64,000 bases of DNA from Streptomyces sp. NBRC 109706. GTDB lineage: Bacteria > Actinomycetota > Actinomycetes > Streptomycetales > Streptomycetaceae. Below are positions 52,206-61,100 of the stretch, piece after piece (within the stretch, counting starts at the first letter, position 1; every line of letters starts with the position of its first letter). The notes beneath the pieces were generated by a model. That model ran no database searches. It was given only the letters and a program-made list of their open reading frames with translations, and had not been told where the DNA came from. The stretch lies in assembly GCF_000974485.1 (NCBI RefSeq), contig NZ_BBOM01000012.1, positions 62,001-126,000 on the forward strand, in the 5' to 3' direction. The translations under genes and the position numbers were made by a program.

Positions 52206-53186
52206 TCAGGAGGGCTCCAGCCGATGCGGCAGGGTGCCGGTGAGCAGGGTGGCCAGACCGCTCAGCACATCGCGGCCCAGAAACCAGTCCCCGGTGTGGT
52301 CAATGCCATACAGCCGCGCCTCGCGGTCGATGGCCAACAGGGCCGTTCCGTTCAGCTCCTCGCCCAGCGGGCAGAGCCGGGTGCCCAGTGCATGCCCCAA
52401 GTCGCTGAGGGTGCGCACCCAGTGCACGCCGGCGAGCGGGTTGATCACCACCCCGTGCGGCGCCACGGCGATGCCGGGACCGGTCGGGCGCAGGGTGATC
52501 TCGCCCAGCTCGGCCCACGCCTCGAAGGCTGCCGGGAACAGCTGGTGCGCGTGCCCCTGCGGGGAACGGTGGCCGCTGAGCACGTCGGCCCAACGTTCGG
52601 CGCGGGCCGCGTGCGAGCGCCCCGGCGTCCACCCCGCGGCGACCAGCGCCTGGTCGACCGTGCCGATGGACCAGGGCGCGCCGGCCGCCGGCCCGCCCGC
52701 CGGGTCGACGCCGTCGCCGACGGCCGGATCGGGCCCCTGCGTTGGCACGCCGAGACGGGCCAGCAGCACGGCGCACGAGCGGCAGTGCGGGGCGTAGGCG
52801 CCGTGCAACGGGTCGCCGTCCTCACGGATATGGCGGGTGGTGATGCCCGCGCCCGCCAGTGCTTCTCTGGCCTCGTGGACATCGCGCGCGCCCGCCTCGG
52901 TGAGCAGCCGGGAGAGCAGCGCGGGCTCGGGGCAACGTCCGATGTGACGTTCCCGCTGGGCGGTGCCGAGTCCGGCGAGGATCTCGGCGACCACCGGATG
53001 TGGCTCGGGCGGCGGCGTGCTGCGGCTGGCGGTGCCGGTCAGCGGCTGGGCCCGGTCCGGAAGGGAGAGCGCGGCGGCGGTGGTCGGCAGGATGCCGTCG
53101 CGGCCGCGCGGCATCTCGGGAGGCGCCGGCCGACGGTCGCGATCCCGCTGACCGCCCGACGGCTGGCCGTGGATTTCCGATATCAC
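52206..53186 (-). CDS. YwqJ-like deaminase domain fused to a SUKH-3 domain
   Basis: A 326-residue protein. After a disordered Pro/Arg/Ser-rich leader (about 1-60), a deaminase-like domain (about 62-145) has CPE (Cys85/Glu87, equivalent to the zinc-ligand/catalytic HxE or CxE motif) in IGRCPEPALLSRLL and APHCRSCAVLLARLGV (Cys135, Cys138, the PCxxC motif with His for Pro). A SUKH-3 domain fills about 225-326 (ALGTRLCPLGEELNG, then YGIDHTGDWFLGRDVLSG). YwqJ deaminases are known as bacterial toxins on nucleic acids, and SUKH proteins as their immunity partners. Here both are in one chain. The GTG start at 53186 is uncertain. It is divergent from the WHH-SUKH gene. Confidence 0.8.
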   Translation of the reverse strand: MISEIHGQPSGGQRDRDRRPAPPEMPRGRDGILPTTAAALSLPDRAQPLTGTASRSTPPPEPHPVVAEILAGLGTAQRERHIGRCPEPALLSRLLTEAGARDVHEAREALAGAGITTRHIREDGDPLHGAYAPHCRSCAVLLARLGVPTQGPDPAVGDGVDPAGGPAAGAPWSIGTVDQALVAAGWTPGRSHAARAERWADVLSGHRSPQGHAHQLFPAAFEAWAELGEITLRPTGPGIAVAPHGVVINPLAGVHWVRTLSDLGHALGTRLCPLGEELNGTALLAIDREARLYGIDHTGDWFLGRDVLSGLATLLTGTLPHRLEPS

Positions 53187-53266
53187 GAGGACGATCGTGC
53201 CACCGACTGATGGAACCCATAGGCTGTGCCGCAACAGCGAGAGGCAACAGCAGGGGGCTTAACGCC

Positions 53267-54241
53267 ATGACGACAGGTCGGCTCGGGCAACAGGCCGCGC
53301 CACCGAACAGGGCCTATGCCGGTCAGGTGGTGCAGTTTCCCGACCCGGTCCGCGCGGGCAGATATCCGCACGGTGTCCGGGTGGACGCACAGGGCTATCC
53401 CGACTTCTCGCGCTATGCCAGAGCGGCGGCCGAGATCGCCGAGCCGCCGGACGGTTTCGGCGTGGACGAACTGCGGCTGACGGACTACGTGTCGGCCAAC
53501 GCCGCGCTGCACGCCTCGGGGCATCCGCTCTGGGCCGAGCTGCCCGCGGTCGCCACCCCGCACGGCTGGACCTGGCACCATGTGGCCAACTCGCGCCGCC
53601 TCGAACTGGTCCCGGTCGAGGTCAAGGTGCTGCTGCGGCACCACGGCGGGCTCGCCACCACCGCCGTCGACCAGCACAAGCGCGGCACCCGCCCGTTGAC
53701 CGATCCCCGGCCGGCGCACTTCAAGCTGCCGAGCGGGCTGGCCGTCCCCGAGGACCGGCTGCGCGCCGCCGAGGAGAAGCTGGGCTACCAACTGCCGCCC
53801 GCCTACCGGGCGTTCCTCAAGGCCGCCGGCGGCTGCGCCCCGGTGGGCGTCGCGCTGGACGCCGAGTTGGGCCTGCTGGTCGACCAGCCGTTCTTCACGC
53901 TCCGCGAGGAGGCCGCGGTCAACGACCTCGTCTATATCAACAAGTGCCTGCGCGACCACCTCACCAAGGACTATCTGGCGGTGGCCTTCGTCCAGGGCGG
54001 CATCGTGGCGGTGCGGGTGCGCGGCGAGGGCACGGGTTCCGTCTGGCTCTGCCCGGTGGACGACGCGCGGGACCGGGACGGCCTCGCCGTCACCGAGCGG
54101 GTCGCCGAACTGCTGCTGCCCTGCGGCGAGGACTTCGACGACTTCCTGCGCCGGCTGGCCGGCTCCCCGGCGGAGCTGGAGACCGTGGCGGATCTGATGG
54201 TGGACGGCGGTTTCGCCACCGTCGTCCCGGCTGAGGGGTGA
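53267..54241 (+). CDS. WHH-type HNH/EndoVII nuclease-like domain fused to SUKH-1 (SMI1/KNR4)
   Basis: A 324-residue protein. The N-terminal part (about 45-145) resembles WHH nucleases of the HNH/EndoVII toxin group: YPDFSRYA, then HGWTWHHVANSRRLELVPVE (Trp103-His104-His105) and LLRHHGGL (about 123-129), so the metal-binding histidines look intact. The C-terminal part (about 160-300) is a SUKH-1/SMI1-KNR4 domain with RAAEEKLGYQLPPAYRAFLK and GIVAVRVRGEGTGSVWLCPV. ATG 53267 has GGGGG about 10 nt upstream. Its stop overlaps the start of the next gene (GTGA), so the two are coupled. Toxin and immunity-type domains sit in one polypeptide. Confidence 0.78.
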   Translation: MTTGRLGQQAAPPNRAYAGQVVQFPDPVRAGRYPHGVRVDAQGYPDFSRYARAAAEIAEPPDGFGVDELRLTDYVSANAALHASGHPLWAELPAVATPHGWTWHHVANSRRLELVPVEVKVLLRHHGGLATTAVDQHKRGTRPLTDPRPAHFKLPSGLAVPEDRLRAAEEKLGYQLPPAYRAFLKAAGGCAPVGVALDAELGLLVDQPFFTLREEAAVNDLVYINKCLRDHLTKDYLAVAFVQGGIVAVRVRGEGTGSVWLCPVDDARDRDGLAVTERVAELLLPCGEDFDDFLRRLAGSPAELETVADLMVDGGFATVVPAEG

Positions 54242-56631
54242 GCGCGTTGGTGACGTTCGCGCAGGCACAGGAGCGCGCCGAGCGCTGGGTGAACAGCGAC
54301 GGGACGCCGGGGCACACGGCCCGGGTGCGCGAGTTCGACCTGGGCTTCGTCGCCTGGGCCGAGGACGCCTCCGGCGGACCGGCCGGCGGCGGCCGGCTGG
54401 TGATCGCCCGCGACAGCGGCGAGGCCACCTACTGGCCGGCGCTCGATGTGACGGAGATCATCCGGCGGTACGAGGAGCAGTACGGCGTTTCGACCGATCC
54501 GGCGCCCGCCCCCGAGCCGCCGAGGTCCATCGACCTGGAGGCCACCTCCTTTCTGCTGACCCCGCCCGAGTGGCTGCAGGAGGCCGCCGACAAGGCCGGC
54601 ATCCCGGACAACAGGCGGGCTGCCGAGGCGCCGTCCCCGCCGCCGCCGTCCTCCGAGCCGTTCTCGCTGGGGAAGCCGGCGGCCGAACGGCCGGCGGCGC
54701 CCGACCCGTTCGCCCCGTTCGAACCGCCGGCACCGGTACCGGCCGCTGCCGCCGCCACCCCGACGCCGACCCCGGCGCCGGGCGCCGACCCGTGGGCCGC
54801 GGCCGATGTGACGCCGGGGGCCGGCCAGTCGGGCCCGGAGGACTTCCACCGGGTCGACACGGCCGACATGCCCGACAAGGTCGTCAAGAAGGAGACGCCT
54901 GCGAGCGCCTCCCCCTGGGCCGGCACCGACACCTCGGGCAGCGCCGAGGAGGCGGAGGCGATGGCCCCGCCGGCCACCGTGTTCTCCGCGCCGCTGACCA
55001 ACGCGGACGGGCAGCGGCTCGCCCCCGGCCCCGCCTCGTCCGAGGCCAGGACCACCGTGCTGCCGCAGGGCAGCGCGCTGCCCCAGACGGCGGTGCAGCC
55101 GCCGCCCGGTGGCCTGCAGCCGCCGGGCCTCGGAAGCCCGCCCCCCGGGACGCCCGTCGGCCCGCCGCCGGCGCCGCCGGGCGTGCCGGGCACGCCCCCG
55201 CCGCCTGGCGCGGCGCGGATCGCCGCCGAGGACACCCACAAGACGCATATCGGCGGGCCCGGCGGCCCGCCCAGGGCCGGCGGCCCCGGGATGCCGGTGC
55301 CGCCCCCGCCGTCGGCGCCCGGCGCGCCTCGCGGCGCCCGCCCCCGGGCGGACGAGCAGACCGCCGGCGAGGAAGTCGCCTATGTCCCCACCCAGATGGT
55401 GGACCCGGACGTGGTGGCCTCGCTGCGCGAACAGGCCGGCGGCGGCACACCGCCGCCCCCGGGACCGGCCGGCGCGCCCGTCGGCCCACCGCCGCCCCCT
55501 GGCCCCGGCGGCCCGTCGCCCCTGCCAGGACAGGGACCGTTGCCAGGACAGGGACCTCTGCCGGGCCAAGGGCCGTTGCCGGGGCAGGGTCAGGGGCCGC
55601 ACCATCCCGTCGGCGCCCAGCCGCCGCCCGCCTACGGCTATCCGCAGGAGGCACGTCCGGTCGTCGGCTCCGGCTATATGGCGGTGCTGCGCTATCGCGC
55701 GCCCGACGGCTCCGAGCAGCAGCTCATCCGCCGCTCGGCCCCCGGCATGCCGCATCCCGAGTGGCAGATCCTGCACGAGCTGCTGGCCATGCAGGTGCCG
55801 GCGCAGCAGGTGATCGAGCTCCACACCGAGCTGCAGTCCTGTGAACTGCCCGGCGGCTACTGCGCCCGGATGATCCGCGAGACCTGGCCACAGGTGCGGA
55901 TCACCAACACCGCCGCCTATGGCACCGACTACGCGTCCCGCCAGGCGGGGGTGCGTCATCTGGTCGAACACCAGGACGAGTTGCAGCAGTTCGCCGACGG
56001 GCCCCCGCGTTCCGCCCCGGTGCGGGCCCCGCTGCCGCAGCAGCCGCCGGCGCCGGCCGTGGGGCTCGACGTGATCGGGCAGGAGCTGGCCGAGGCGTTC
56101 GGGCCGCAGCTGGTGTTCCGCTACGAGCCGAGGTTCGCGTCCCGGCAGGGGGTGCCCGAGGTGGTGGCGCAGACCCTCGCCTGGAGCGGGCTGCCGATGG
56201 AGATCGCGCCGTTCTTCTGGGCCAGGGCCCAGCCGGGGATGCCGATCCCCACGCTGGCCGAGGTGGCGATGGAGCACGGGGTGCAGCCGGCGCCCGACGC
56301 CGGTTCCTACCTGGTGGTGGGCAGCGACTTCGGGCGGCAGCTGTGCGTGCAGTACGGCACCGCGCATATCGTGGCCGTGCCGCTGGAGGCCGGGCCCGGC
56401 GGGCAGGGCGCGCCGCCGCAGTTCGTCAACGCCTCGCTGCCGCAGTTCGCGCGTTCCATGGCGCTGCTGGGCCGGATGTGGCGGCTCCGCTACGGGCTCA
56501 CGCCGGAACAGGCCGGCCGCTGGACCACGGACTTCCAGGCGCAGCTCGCCTCGCTCGACCCGATGGCCGTGTCCGATCCGGAGAGCTGGTGGTCCGTTCT
56601 GCTGGAACAGATGTGGGACGGTCTGCTGTAG
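54238..56631 (+). CDS. Three-part protein: Imm35-like domain, deaminase-like domain and SUKH-4 domain
   Basis: A 797-residue cytoplasmic protein. An Imm35/YrhB-like domain covers about 1-82 (FAQAQERAERWVN, ARDSGEATYWP). A roughly 380-residue Pro/Gly/Ala-rich linker follows, including GPLPGQ repeats near 430-450. A deaminase-like domain spans about 470-590 with HPE (His506) in PHPEWQILHELL and the zinc cysteines Cys535 and Cys542 in SCELPGGYC (spacing six, wider than classical PCxxC). The end (about 600-797) is SUKH-4-like: FVNASLPQFARSMALLGRMW and AGRWTTDFQAQLASLDP. The GTG overlaps the previous stop. The coiled-coil gene follows 33 bp later. Confidence 0.8.
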   Translation: MSALVTFAQAQERAERWVNSDGTPGHTARVREFDLGFVAWAEDASGGPAGGGRLVIARDSGEATYWPALDVTEIIRRYEEQYGVSTDPAPAPEPPRSIDLEATSFLLTPPEWLQEAADKAGIPDNRRAAEAPSPPPPSSEPFSLGKPAAERPAAPDPFAPFEPPAPVPAAAAATPTPTPAPGADPWAAADVTPGAGQSGPEDFHRVDTADMPDKVVKKETPASASPWAGTDTSGSAEEAEAMAPPATVFSAPLTNADGQRLAPGPASSEARTTVLPQGSALPQTAVQPPPGGLQPPGLGSPPPGTPVGPPPAPPGVPGTPPPPGAARIAAEDTHKTHIGGPGGPPRAGGPGMPVPPPPSAPGAPRGARPRADEQTAGEEVAYVPTQMVDPDVVASLREQAGGGTPPPPGPAGAPVGPPPPPGPGGPSPLPGQGPLPGQGPLPGQGPLPGQGQGPHHPVGAQPPPAYGYPQEARPVVGSGYMAVLRYRAPDGSEQQLIRRSAPGMPHPEWQILHELLAMQVPAQQVIELHTELQSCELPGGYCARMIRETWPQVRITNTAAYGTDYASRQAGVRHLVEHQDELQQFADGPPRSAPVRAPLPQQPPAPAVGLDVIGQELAEAFGPQLVFRYEPRFASRQGVPEVVAQTLAWSGLPMEIAPFFWARAQPGMPIPTLAEVAMEHGVQPAPDAGSYLVVGSDFGRQLCVQYGTAHIVAVPLEAGPGGQGAPPQFVNASLPQFARSMALLGRMWRLRYGLTPEQAGRWTTDFQAQLASLDPMAVSDPESWWSVLLEQMWDGLL

Positions 56632-56664
56632 TTCGGATGTCCCCGCCGCTGATGGGGGATCATC

Positions 56665-57594
56665 TTGGCTATGACGGGTTTCCGCACGGCACGGGGGCGG
56701 GGCTACTCGCCACAGCAGGTGGACCGCGTCCTGGCCATGTTGGGCCGGGAGCGCGACGAGGCGTGGCGCAGGCTGGCCGAGGTGGGGCTGCGCGCCGATC
56801 GGCTGGCGGAGCGGGCCGCCGCGCTGCGCGCCGAGGTCGCCGCGCTGCCCGAGCCTGACTTCTCCTCCCTGGGTGAACGCGCCGAGCTGCTGCTGGCCGA
56901 GGTGGTCGCCGAGGCCGACGGGGTGCGCGAGATGGCCGAGGCCGACGCCGAGGCGCTGCTGCGCGGCGCCGAGGAGTCCAGCCGGGCGCTGCGGGACCGG
57001 GCGGCGCGCGAGGCCGCCCAGGTGCGGGTGGCCGCGGCGGCTGAGGCCGAACGGGCGCTGGCCCAGGCGGAGGCCGAGGGCCGGGAGCTGCTGGAGCGGG
57101 AGCGCGCCAGGGCGGCCAGGGTGCGCGCCACCGCGGATGCCGCGCTGGCCGATGTCGCCCGGCACGCGGAGGCGCTGCTGGCCGAGCAGCGGTCCAAGGC
57201 CAGGGCCAGCGGCCGGCTGGCCGAGGAGCGGATGGCCGCCAGGAGCGCGTCGGTCGAGGCGCGGGTGCGGCAGCTGACGGAGCGCGCCGACGCGGTCTGG
57301 GAGCAGGCCAGGCGCGAGCTGGCGGAGGCCGAGGGCGCCGTCAGGGCGCGCAACGAGGCGGCGGAGTCGCGGCGCGCCGAGCTGCTGGCCGACGCCGAGG
57401 CGCGCCGGCTGCGGATCGAGCAGGACGCGGAACGGCTGCTGCGGATCCAGGAGGAGCGGGCCGACCAGGTGCGGGCCTATATGTCGCATCTGCGCACCAC
57501 GCTGGCCGCGCTGACCGGGCGCGCCCCGCGCCAGCCGGCGGTGCGGCCGATGGGCGAGCCGGGCGGGGAGGGCGCCGAGCCCCACCGGGGCTGA
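56665..57594 (+). CDS. Long coiled-coil protein (DivIVA/filament-like)
   Basis: A 309-residue protein that is almost entirely Ala/Glu/Arg-rich coiled coil (about 20-280) after an N-terminal RTARGRGYSPQQVDRVLAML segment that resembles the short DivIVA-type N-terminal motif. No membrane segment or enzymatic motif is seen. It could form a cytoskeletal or polar scaffold, like the Streptomyces coiled-coil proteins Scy and FilP, but it is much shorter than Scy. The TTG at 56665 has GGGGGA 5 nt upstream; ATG 56671 is an alternative. It lies 33 bp after the SUKH-4 gene, apparently in the same operon, and 77 bp before glmU. Confidence 0.8.
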   Translation: MAMTGFRTARGRGYSPQQVDRVLAMLGRERDEAWRRLAEVGLRADRLAERAAALRAEVAALPEPDFSSLGERAELLLAEVVAEADGVREMAEADAEALLRGAEESSRALRDRAAREAAQVRVAAAAEAERALAQAEAEGRELLERERARAARVRATADAALADVARHAEALLAEQRSKARASGRLAEERMAARSASVEARVRQLTERADAVWEQARRELAEAEGAVRARNEAAESRRAELLADAEARRLRIEQDAERLLRIQEERADQVRAYMSHLRTTLAALTGRAPRQPAVRPMGEPGGEGAEPHRG

Positions 57595-57671
57595 CTCGGG
57601 GGCCGGCCGGCGGCGCGTGGGTATCCTGCGGATCATCCCCCCGTAACCGCAGACCTAAGGACGCGATCTTC

Positions 57672-59135
57672 GTGAGTTCCAACCGTCCGGCAGCCATCAT
57701 CGTTCTCGCAGCGGGTGAGGGGACCCGCATGAAGTCGGCGACGCCCAAGGTGCTGCACGAGCTGTGCGGCCGCTCCATGGTCGGCCATGTGGTCACGGCG
57801 GCCGGGGAGTTGGCGCCCGAACGGCTGGTGGTCGTGGTCGGCCACGGCCGGGAGCAGGTGACGGACCACCTGGCGCGGCTGGACGCCAAGGTGCACACCG
57901 CCGTGCAGCACGAGCGGCGGGGCACCGCGCACGCGGTGCGCACCGCGCTGCACGCGCTGGCCGCCGAGGGCGGGGAGCCCACCGGCACGGTGCTGGTCAC
58001 CTGCGGCGACACCCCGCTGCAGACGGCGGCGACGCTGGGCGCGTTGGCGGAGCGGCACACCGCCGAGGGCAACGCGGTGACGGTGCTCACCATGGAGCTG
58101 CCGGACGCCACCGGCTACGGCCGGGTGGTGCGGGAGCCGGACGGCTCGGTGGCCGAGATCGTGGAGCACAAGGACGCGTCCGCCGGAACGCTGGCGATCC
58201 GCGAGGTCAGCTCGGGCGTCTTCGCCTTCGACGGCCGGCTGCTGGCCGAGGCGCTGACGAAGGTGGGCACCGACAACAGCCAGGGCGAGGAGTACCTGCC
58301 GGATGTGCTGCGCATCCTGCGCGCCGAGGGGCACCGCGTCGGCGCCGAGCTGGCGGCCGACCCCAGGGAGCTGGTCGGCATCAACAACCGGGTCCAACTG
58401 GCCCAGGCCCGCCGGCTGTTGAACGACCGCCTGGTCGAGCGCGCGATGCTCGCCGGGGTGACGGTGGTGGATCCGGCGACCACCTGGATCGACGCCACGG
58501 TCACCTTCGAGCCGGACGCGCTGGTCCAGCCGGGCTGCCAGCTGCTGGGCGCCACCCATGTGGCGGCCTTCGCCGAGGTGGGCCCGGGGTCCCGGCTGAA
58601 GGACACCACGGTGGGCGAGGGCGCGCTGGTGGTCCACACCGTCGCCGACACGGCGGTGATCGGCACCGGCGCCAAAGTCGGCCCCTACTCCTATCTCCGT
58701 CCGGGCACCCTGCTGGGCACCGACGCCAAGATCGGTGGCTTTGTCGAGGTGAAGAACTCCACGATCGGTACCGGAACCAAAGTCCCGCATCTCTCCTATG
58801 TGGGCGACGCCACCATCGGCGACCACACCAACATCGGCGCCGCCACCGTGGTGGTGAACTACGACGGCGAGGCCAAACACCGCACCACCATCGGTTCGCA
58901 CTGCCGAACGGGAGCGGACAATACGTTTGTGGCCCCGGTCACTGTCGAGGACGGGAGTTACACCGCCGCCGGTTCGGTGATCACGCTCGACGTTCCTCCG
59001 GGGTCACTCGGCGTAGCCCGTGGTCGGCAGCGAAATGTGCCCGGCTGGGTCACGCGAAAGCGGCCGGGATCGGCCCCGGCCGAGGCCGCCGAAGCGGCTC
59101 TAGCTGCGGCGGAGCGCGAGGAGGATAACGCCTGA
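57672..59135 (+). CDS. glmU: Bifunctional GlmU (glucosamine-1-P acetyltransferase / GlcNAc-1-P uridyltransferase)
   Basis: A 487-residue enzyme that makes UDP-GlcNAc for peptidoglycan. The N-terminal uridyltransferase has AIIVLAAGEGTRMKSATPKV, VTCGDTPLQT and DNSQGEEYLPDVL; the C-terminal left-handed beta-helix has hexapeptide repeats (IGTGAKVGPYSYLRPGTLLG, IGDHTNIGAATVVVNYDGE) and the catalytic-His region EAKHRTTIGSHCRTGAD. The last 30 residues are Ala/Glu-rich. GTG 57672 follows AAGGACG. It heads the glmU-prs pair, an order conserved in actinobacteria. Confidence 0.96.
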   Translation: MSSNRPAAIIVLAAGEGTRMKSATPKVLHELCGRSMVGHVVTAAGELAPERLVVVVGHGREQVTDHLARLDAKVHTAVQHERRGTAHAVRTALHALAAEGGEPTGTVLVTCGDTPLQTAATLGALAERHTAEGNAVTVLTMELPDATGYGRVVREPDGSVAEIVEHKDASAGTLAIREVSSGVFAFDGRLLAEALTKVGTDNSQGEEYLPDVLRILRAEGHRVGAELAADPRELVGINNRVQLAQARRLLNDRLVERAMLAGVTVVDPATTWIDATVTFEPDALVQPGCQLLGATHVAAFAEVGPGSRLKDTTVGEGALVVHTVADTAVIGTGAKVGPYSYLRPGTLLGTDAKIGGFVEVKNSTIGTGTKVPHLSYVGDATIGDHTNIGAATVVVNYDGEAKHRTTIGSHCRTGADNTFVAPVTVEDGSYTAAGSVITLDVPPGSLGVARGRQRNVPGWVTRKRPGSAPAEAAEAALAAAEREEDNA

Positions 59136-59224
59136 CGGGTTCGCGCCGGCCGGACCACGGCGTACCGTAGGAGAGCCCCTTTGGGGTGAACGAGCGCCGA
59201 CCGCGGATTCCAAGGAGACGTACT

Positions 59225-60202
59225 GTGACCGGGATCAAGACGACCGGTGAGAAGAAACTCATGCTCTTCTCCGGCCGCGCCCACCCCGAGCTGGCGAAGG
59301 AGGTCGCCGCCGAATTGGGCGTGGGACTGGTCCCGACCAAGGCTCAGGACTTTGCCAACGGCGAGATCTATGTGCGTTTCCAGGAGTCCGTGCGGGGTGC
59401 CGACTGTTTTCTGATGCAGAGTCACACCGCGCCGATCAATAAATGGATCATGGAACAGCTGATCATGCTGGACGCGCTGAAGAGAGCGTCAGCGCGCAGT
59501 ATCTCGGTGATCATTCCGTTCTATGGATATGCCAGGCAGGACAAGAAGCATCGTGGTAGGGAGCCGATCTCGGCCCGGCTGATGGCGGATCTGCTGAAGA
59601 CGGCGGGTGCCGACCGGATCATCACGATGGACCTGCACGCGGACCAGGTCCAGGGGTACTTCGACGGCCCGGTCGACCACCTCTTCGCGCTGCCGGTGCT
59701 CACCAACTACATCGCCAGCCGGGTGGACCACGAGAAGCTGACGGTGGTCTCCCCCGACGCCGGCCGGGTCCGCGTCGCTGACCGCTGGGCGGACCGACTG
59801 GCCGCCCCGCTGGCCATCGTCCACAAGCGTCGGGACCCGGACGTGGCCAACCAGGTCACCGTCCACGAGGTGGTCGGCCATGTGCAGGACCGGGTCTGTG
59901 TGCTGGTCGACGACATGATCGACACCGGCGGCACGATCTGCGCGGCGGCGGACGCGCTCTTCGCCAACGGGGCCTCGGACGTCATCGTGGCCGCCACCCA
60001 CGGGGTCCTCTCCGGACCGGCCACCGACCGGCTGAAGAACTCCCGGGTAAGCGAGTTCATCTTCACCAACTCCCTGCCCACGCCGAGCGAGGTCGACCTG
60101 GACAAGATCACGGTCCTGTCCATGGCCCCGACCATCGCCCGCGCGGTCCGCGAGGTCTTCGAGGACGGCTCCGTCACGAGCCTCTTCGAAGGCAACGCGT
60201 AG
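59225..60202 (+). CDS. prs: Ribose-phosphate pyrophosphokinase (PRPP synthetase)
   Basis: A 325-residue enzyme making PRPP from ribose 5-phosphate and ATP for nucleotides, histidine and tryptophan. It has the FANGEIYVRFQESVRG region, the flexible loop YGYARQDKKHRGREPISARL, the metal-binding signature DLHADQVQGYF and the PRPP loop VLVDDMIDTGGTICAAADAL. GTG 59225 follows AAGGAGA. It is 89 bp downstream of glmU and ends at a strong hairpin terminator. Confidence 0.97.
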   Translation: MTGIKTTGEKKLMLFSGRAHPELAKEVAAELGVGLVPTKAQDFANGEIYVRFQESVRGADCFLMQSHTAPINKWIMEQLIMLDALKRASARSISVIIPFYGYARQDKKHRGREPISARLMADLLKTAGADRIITMDLHADQVQGYFDGPVDHLFALPVLTNYIASRVDHEKLTVVSPDAGRVRVADRWADRLAAPLAIVHKRRDPDVANQVTVHEVVGHVQDRVCVLVDDMIDTGGTICAAADALFANGASDVIVAATHGVLSGPATDRLKNSRVSEFIFTNSLPTPSEVDLDKITVLSMAPTIARAVREVFEDGSVTSLFEGNA

Positions 60203-60228
60203 CCCGAGGCCGGGCTGGCCCCGGCGAC

Positions 60229-60259
60229 GCCGCCCCCGGCCCTGACGGCCGGGGGCGGC
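60229..60259 (+). terminator. Terminator of the glmU-prs unit
   Basis: 13-bp perfect stem GCCGCCCCCGGCC with its complement (60229-60241, 60247-60259) and 5-nt loop, 27 nt after the prs stop. Confidence 0.85.
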
Positions 60260-60284
60260 CGAGTCCGGCCTCGGGACCCGGGGG

Positions 60285-60960
60285 CTATCCCCGACCGAAC
60301 CCTTCGGGGGCTTGAAGCACAACGCACAACCGTCGGGAACCTCCTGGCTCTTCAGGACAGCAGTTCGGGACCGGCCGAACCCACCGGGTGTCCGAACGGC
60401 CCGGAGGACCGGGGCCCGGCACGAGAGCACGCTCTCGGGAAGACCCACCCCGCCGGGGCGAAGCGCCCGGCTACCGCCCGAACCGCACCCTCCGGATTCG
60501 AAGGGCCGAGGCGGCACTTCGGAAGACCCACCCCGCCGGGGCGGAGCCCCCGGTCGGGGGCCCGTGACACCGGCTCGCGCCCGACCGAACCCTCCGGGAC
60601 CGGGGTCCGGCGCGAGGACACGGCTCTCGGGAAGACCCCACCCCGCCGGGGCGAAGCGCCCGGCTCGGGGCCCCGGCCCCGCAGGGGGCGTGGGGAGACA
60701 GCGGCCAGCCGAACCCTCCCGGCCACGACACCCCGGCACGAGGCACTGCTGCCGGGAACAGGCCCCCGGACGAAGACGCACTGGGCCGAAGGCCCAACAC
60801 CCGGGGGTCGGGGTTCCCTTGGCACCGACCTCGCGCCCGACCGAACCCTCCCTCTTCGTAGCCCAACGCGGCACTTCGAAAGACCCCGCCCCGCCGGGGC
60901 GGAGCGCCCGGCTCGGGGGCCCCGGTCCCCTGGGGCGGGGCTTGGGTGGGCCCCGCAGGG
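60285..60960. repeat. Irregular repeat array in the 898-bp gap between prs and rplY
   Basis: A 22-24-bp block (gaagacccaccccgccgggg core) occurs at 60439, 60522, 60631 and 60878, followed each time by a related gcgCCCGGCTcgggg stretch. Interleaved cgaaccctccgg-like blocks recur about six times from 60292 on. Spacing is irregular (83, 109, 247 bp), so it is a mosaic, not a clean tandem array. Each block can form a CCCCG/CGGGG hairpin. A plus-strand open frame runs through it into rplY but has no ribosome site. Confidence 0.75.
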
Positions 60961-61100
60961 TAAGGGCGTGGGTAGACTTGGGGGCGTTGCTCGGCGAGGG
61001 AGGCCCTGGGGGCCCATCCGTTATCGACGCGCTCTTTGTGCAGGCCCGCCCGGGCCGGGTGACCATCTGTGTTTTCGGTCACACCACAAGGAGTGCAGCC

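Noticed and set aside
53971..57636. Minus-strand open frame of more than 1200 codons opposite the SUKH and coiled-coil genes
   Set aside because: GC-rich antisense shadow: composition is low-complexity Arg/Gly/Pro, and the plus-strand genes have clear domains and start overlaps.
60312..61100. Open frame continuous with rplY that would give a 459-residue fusion
   Set aside because: The upstream part is repeat sequence without a ribosome site; rplY has AAGGAG before ATG 61101 and the normal L25 N-terminus there.
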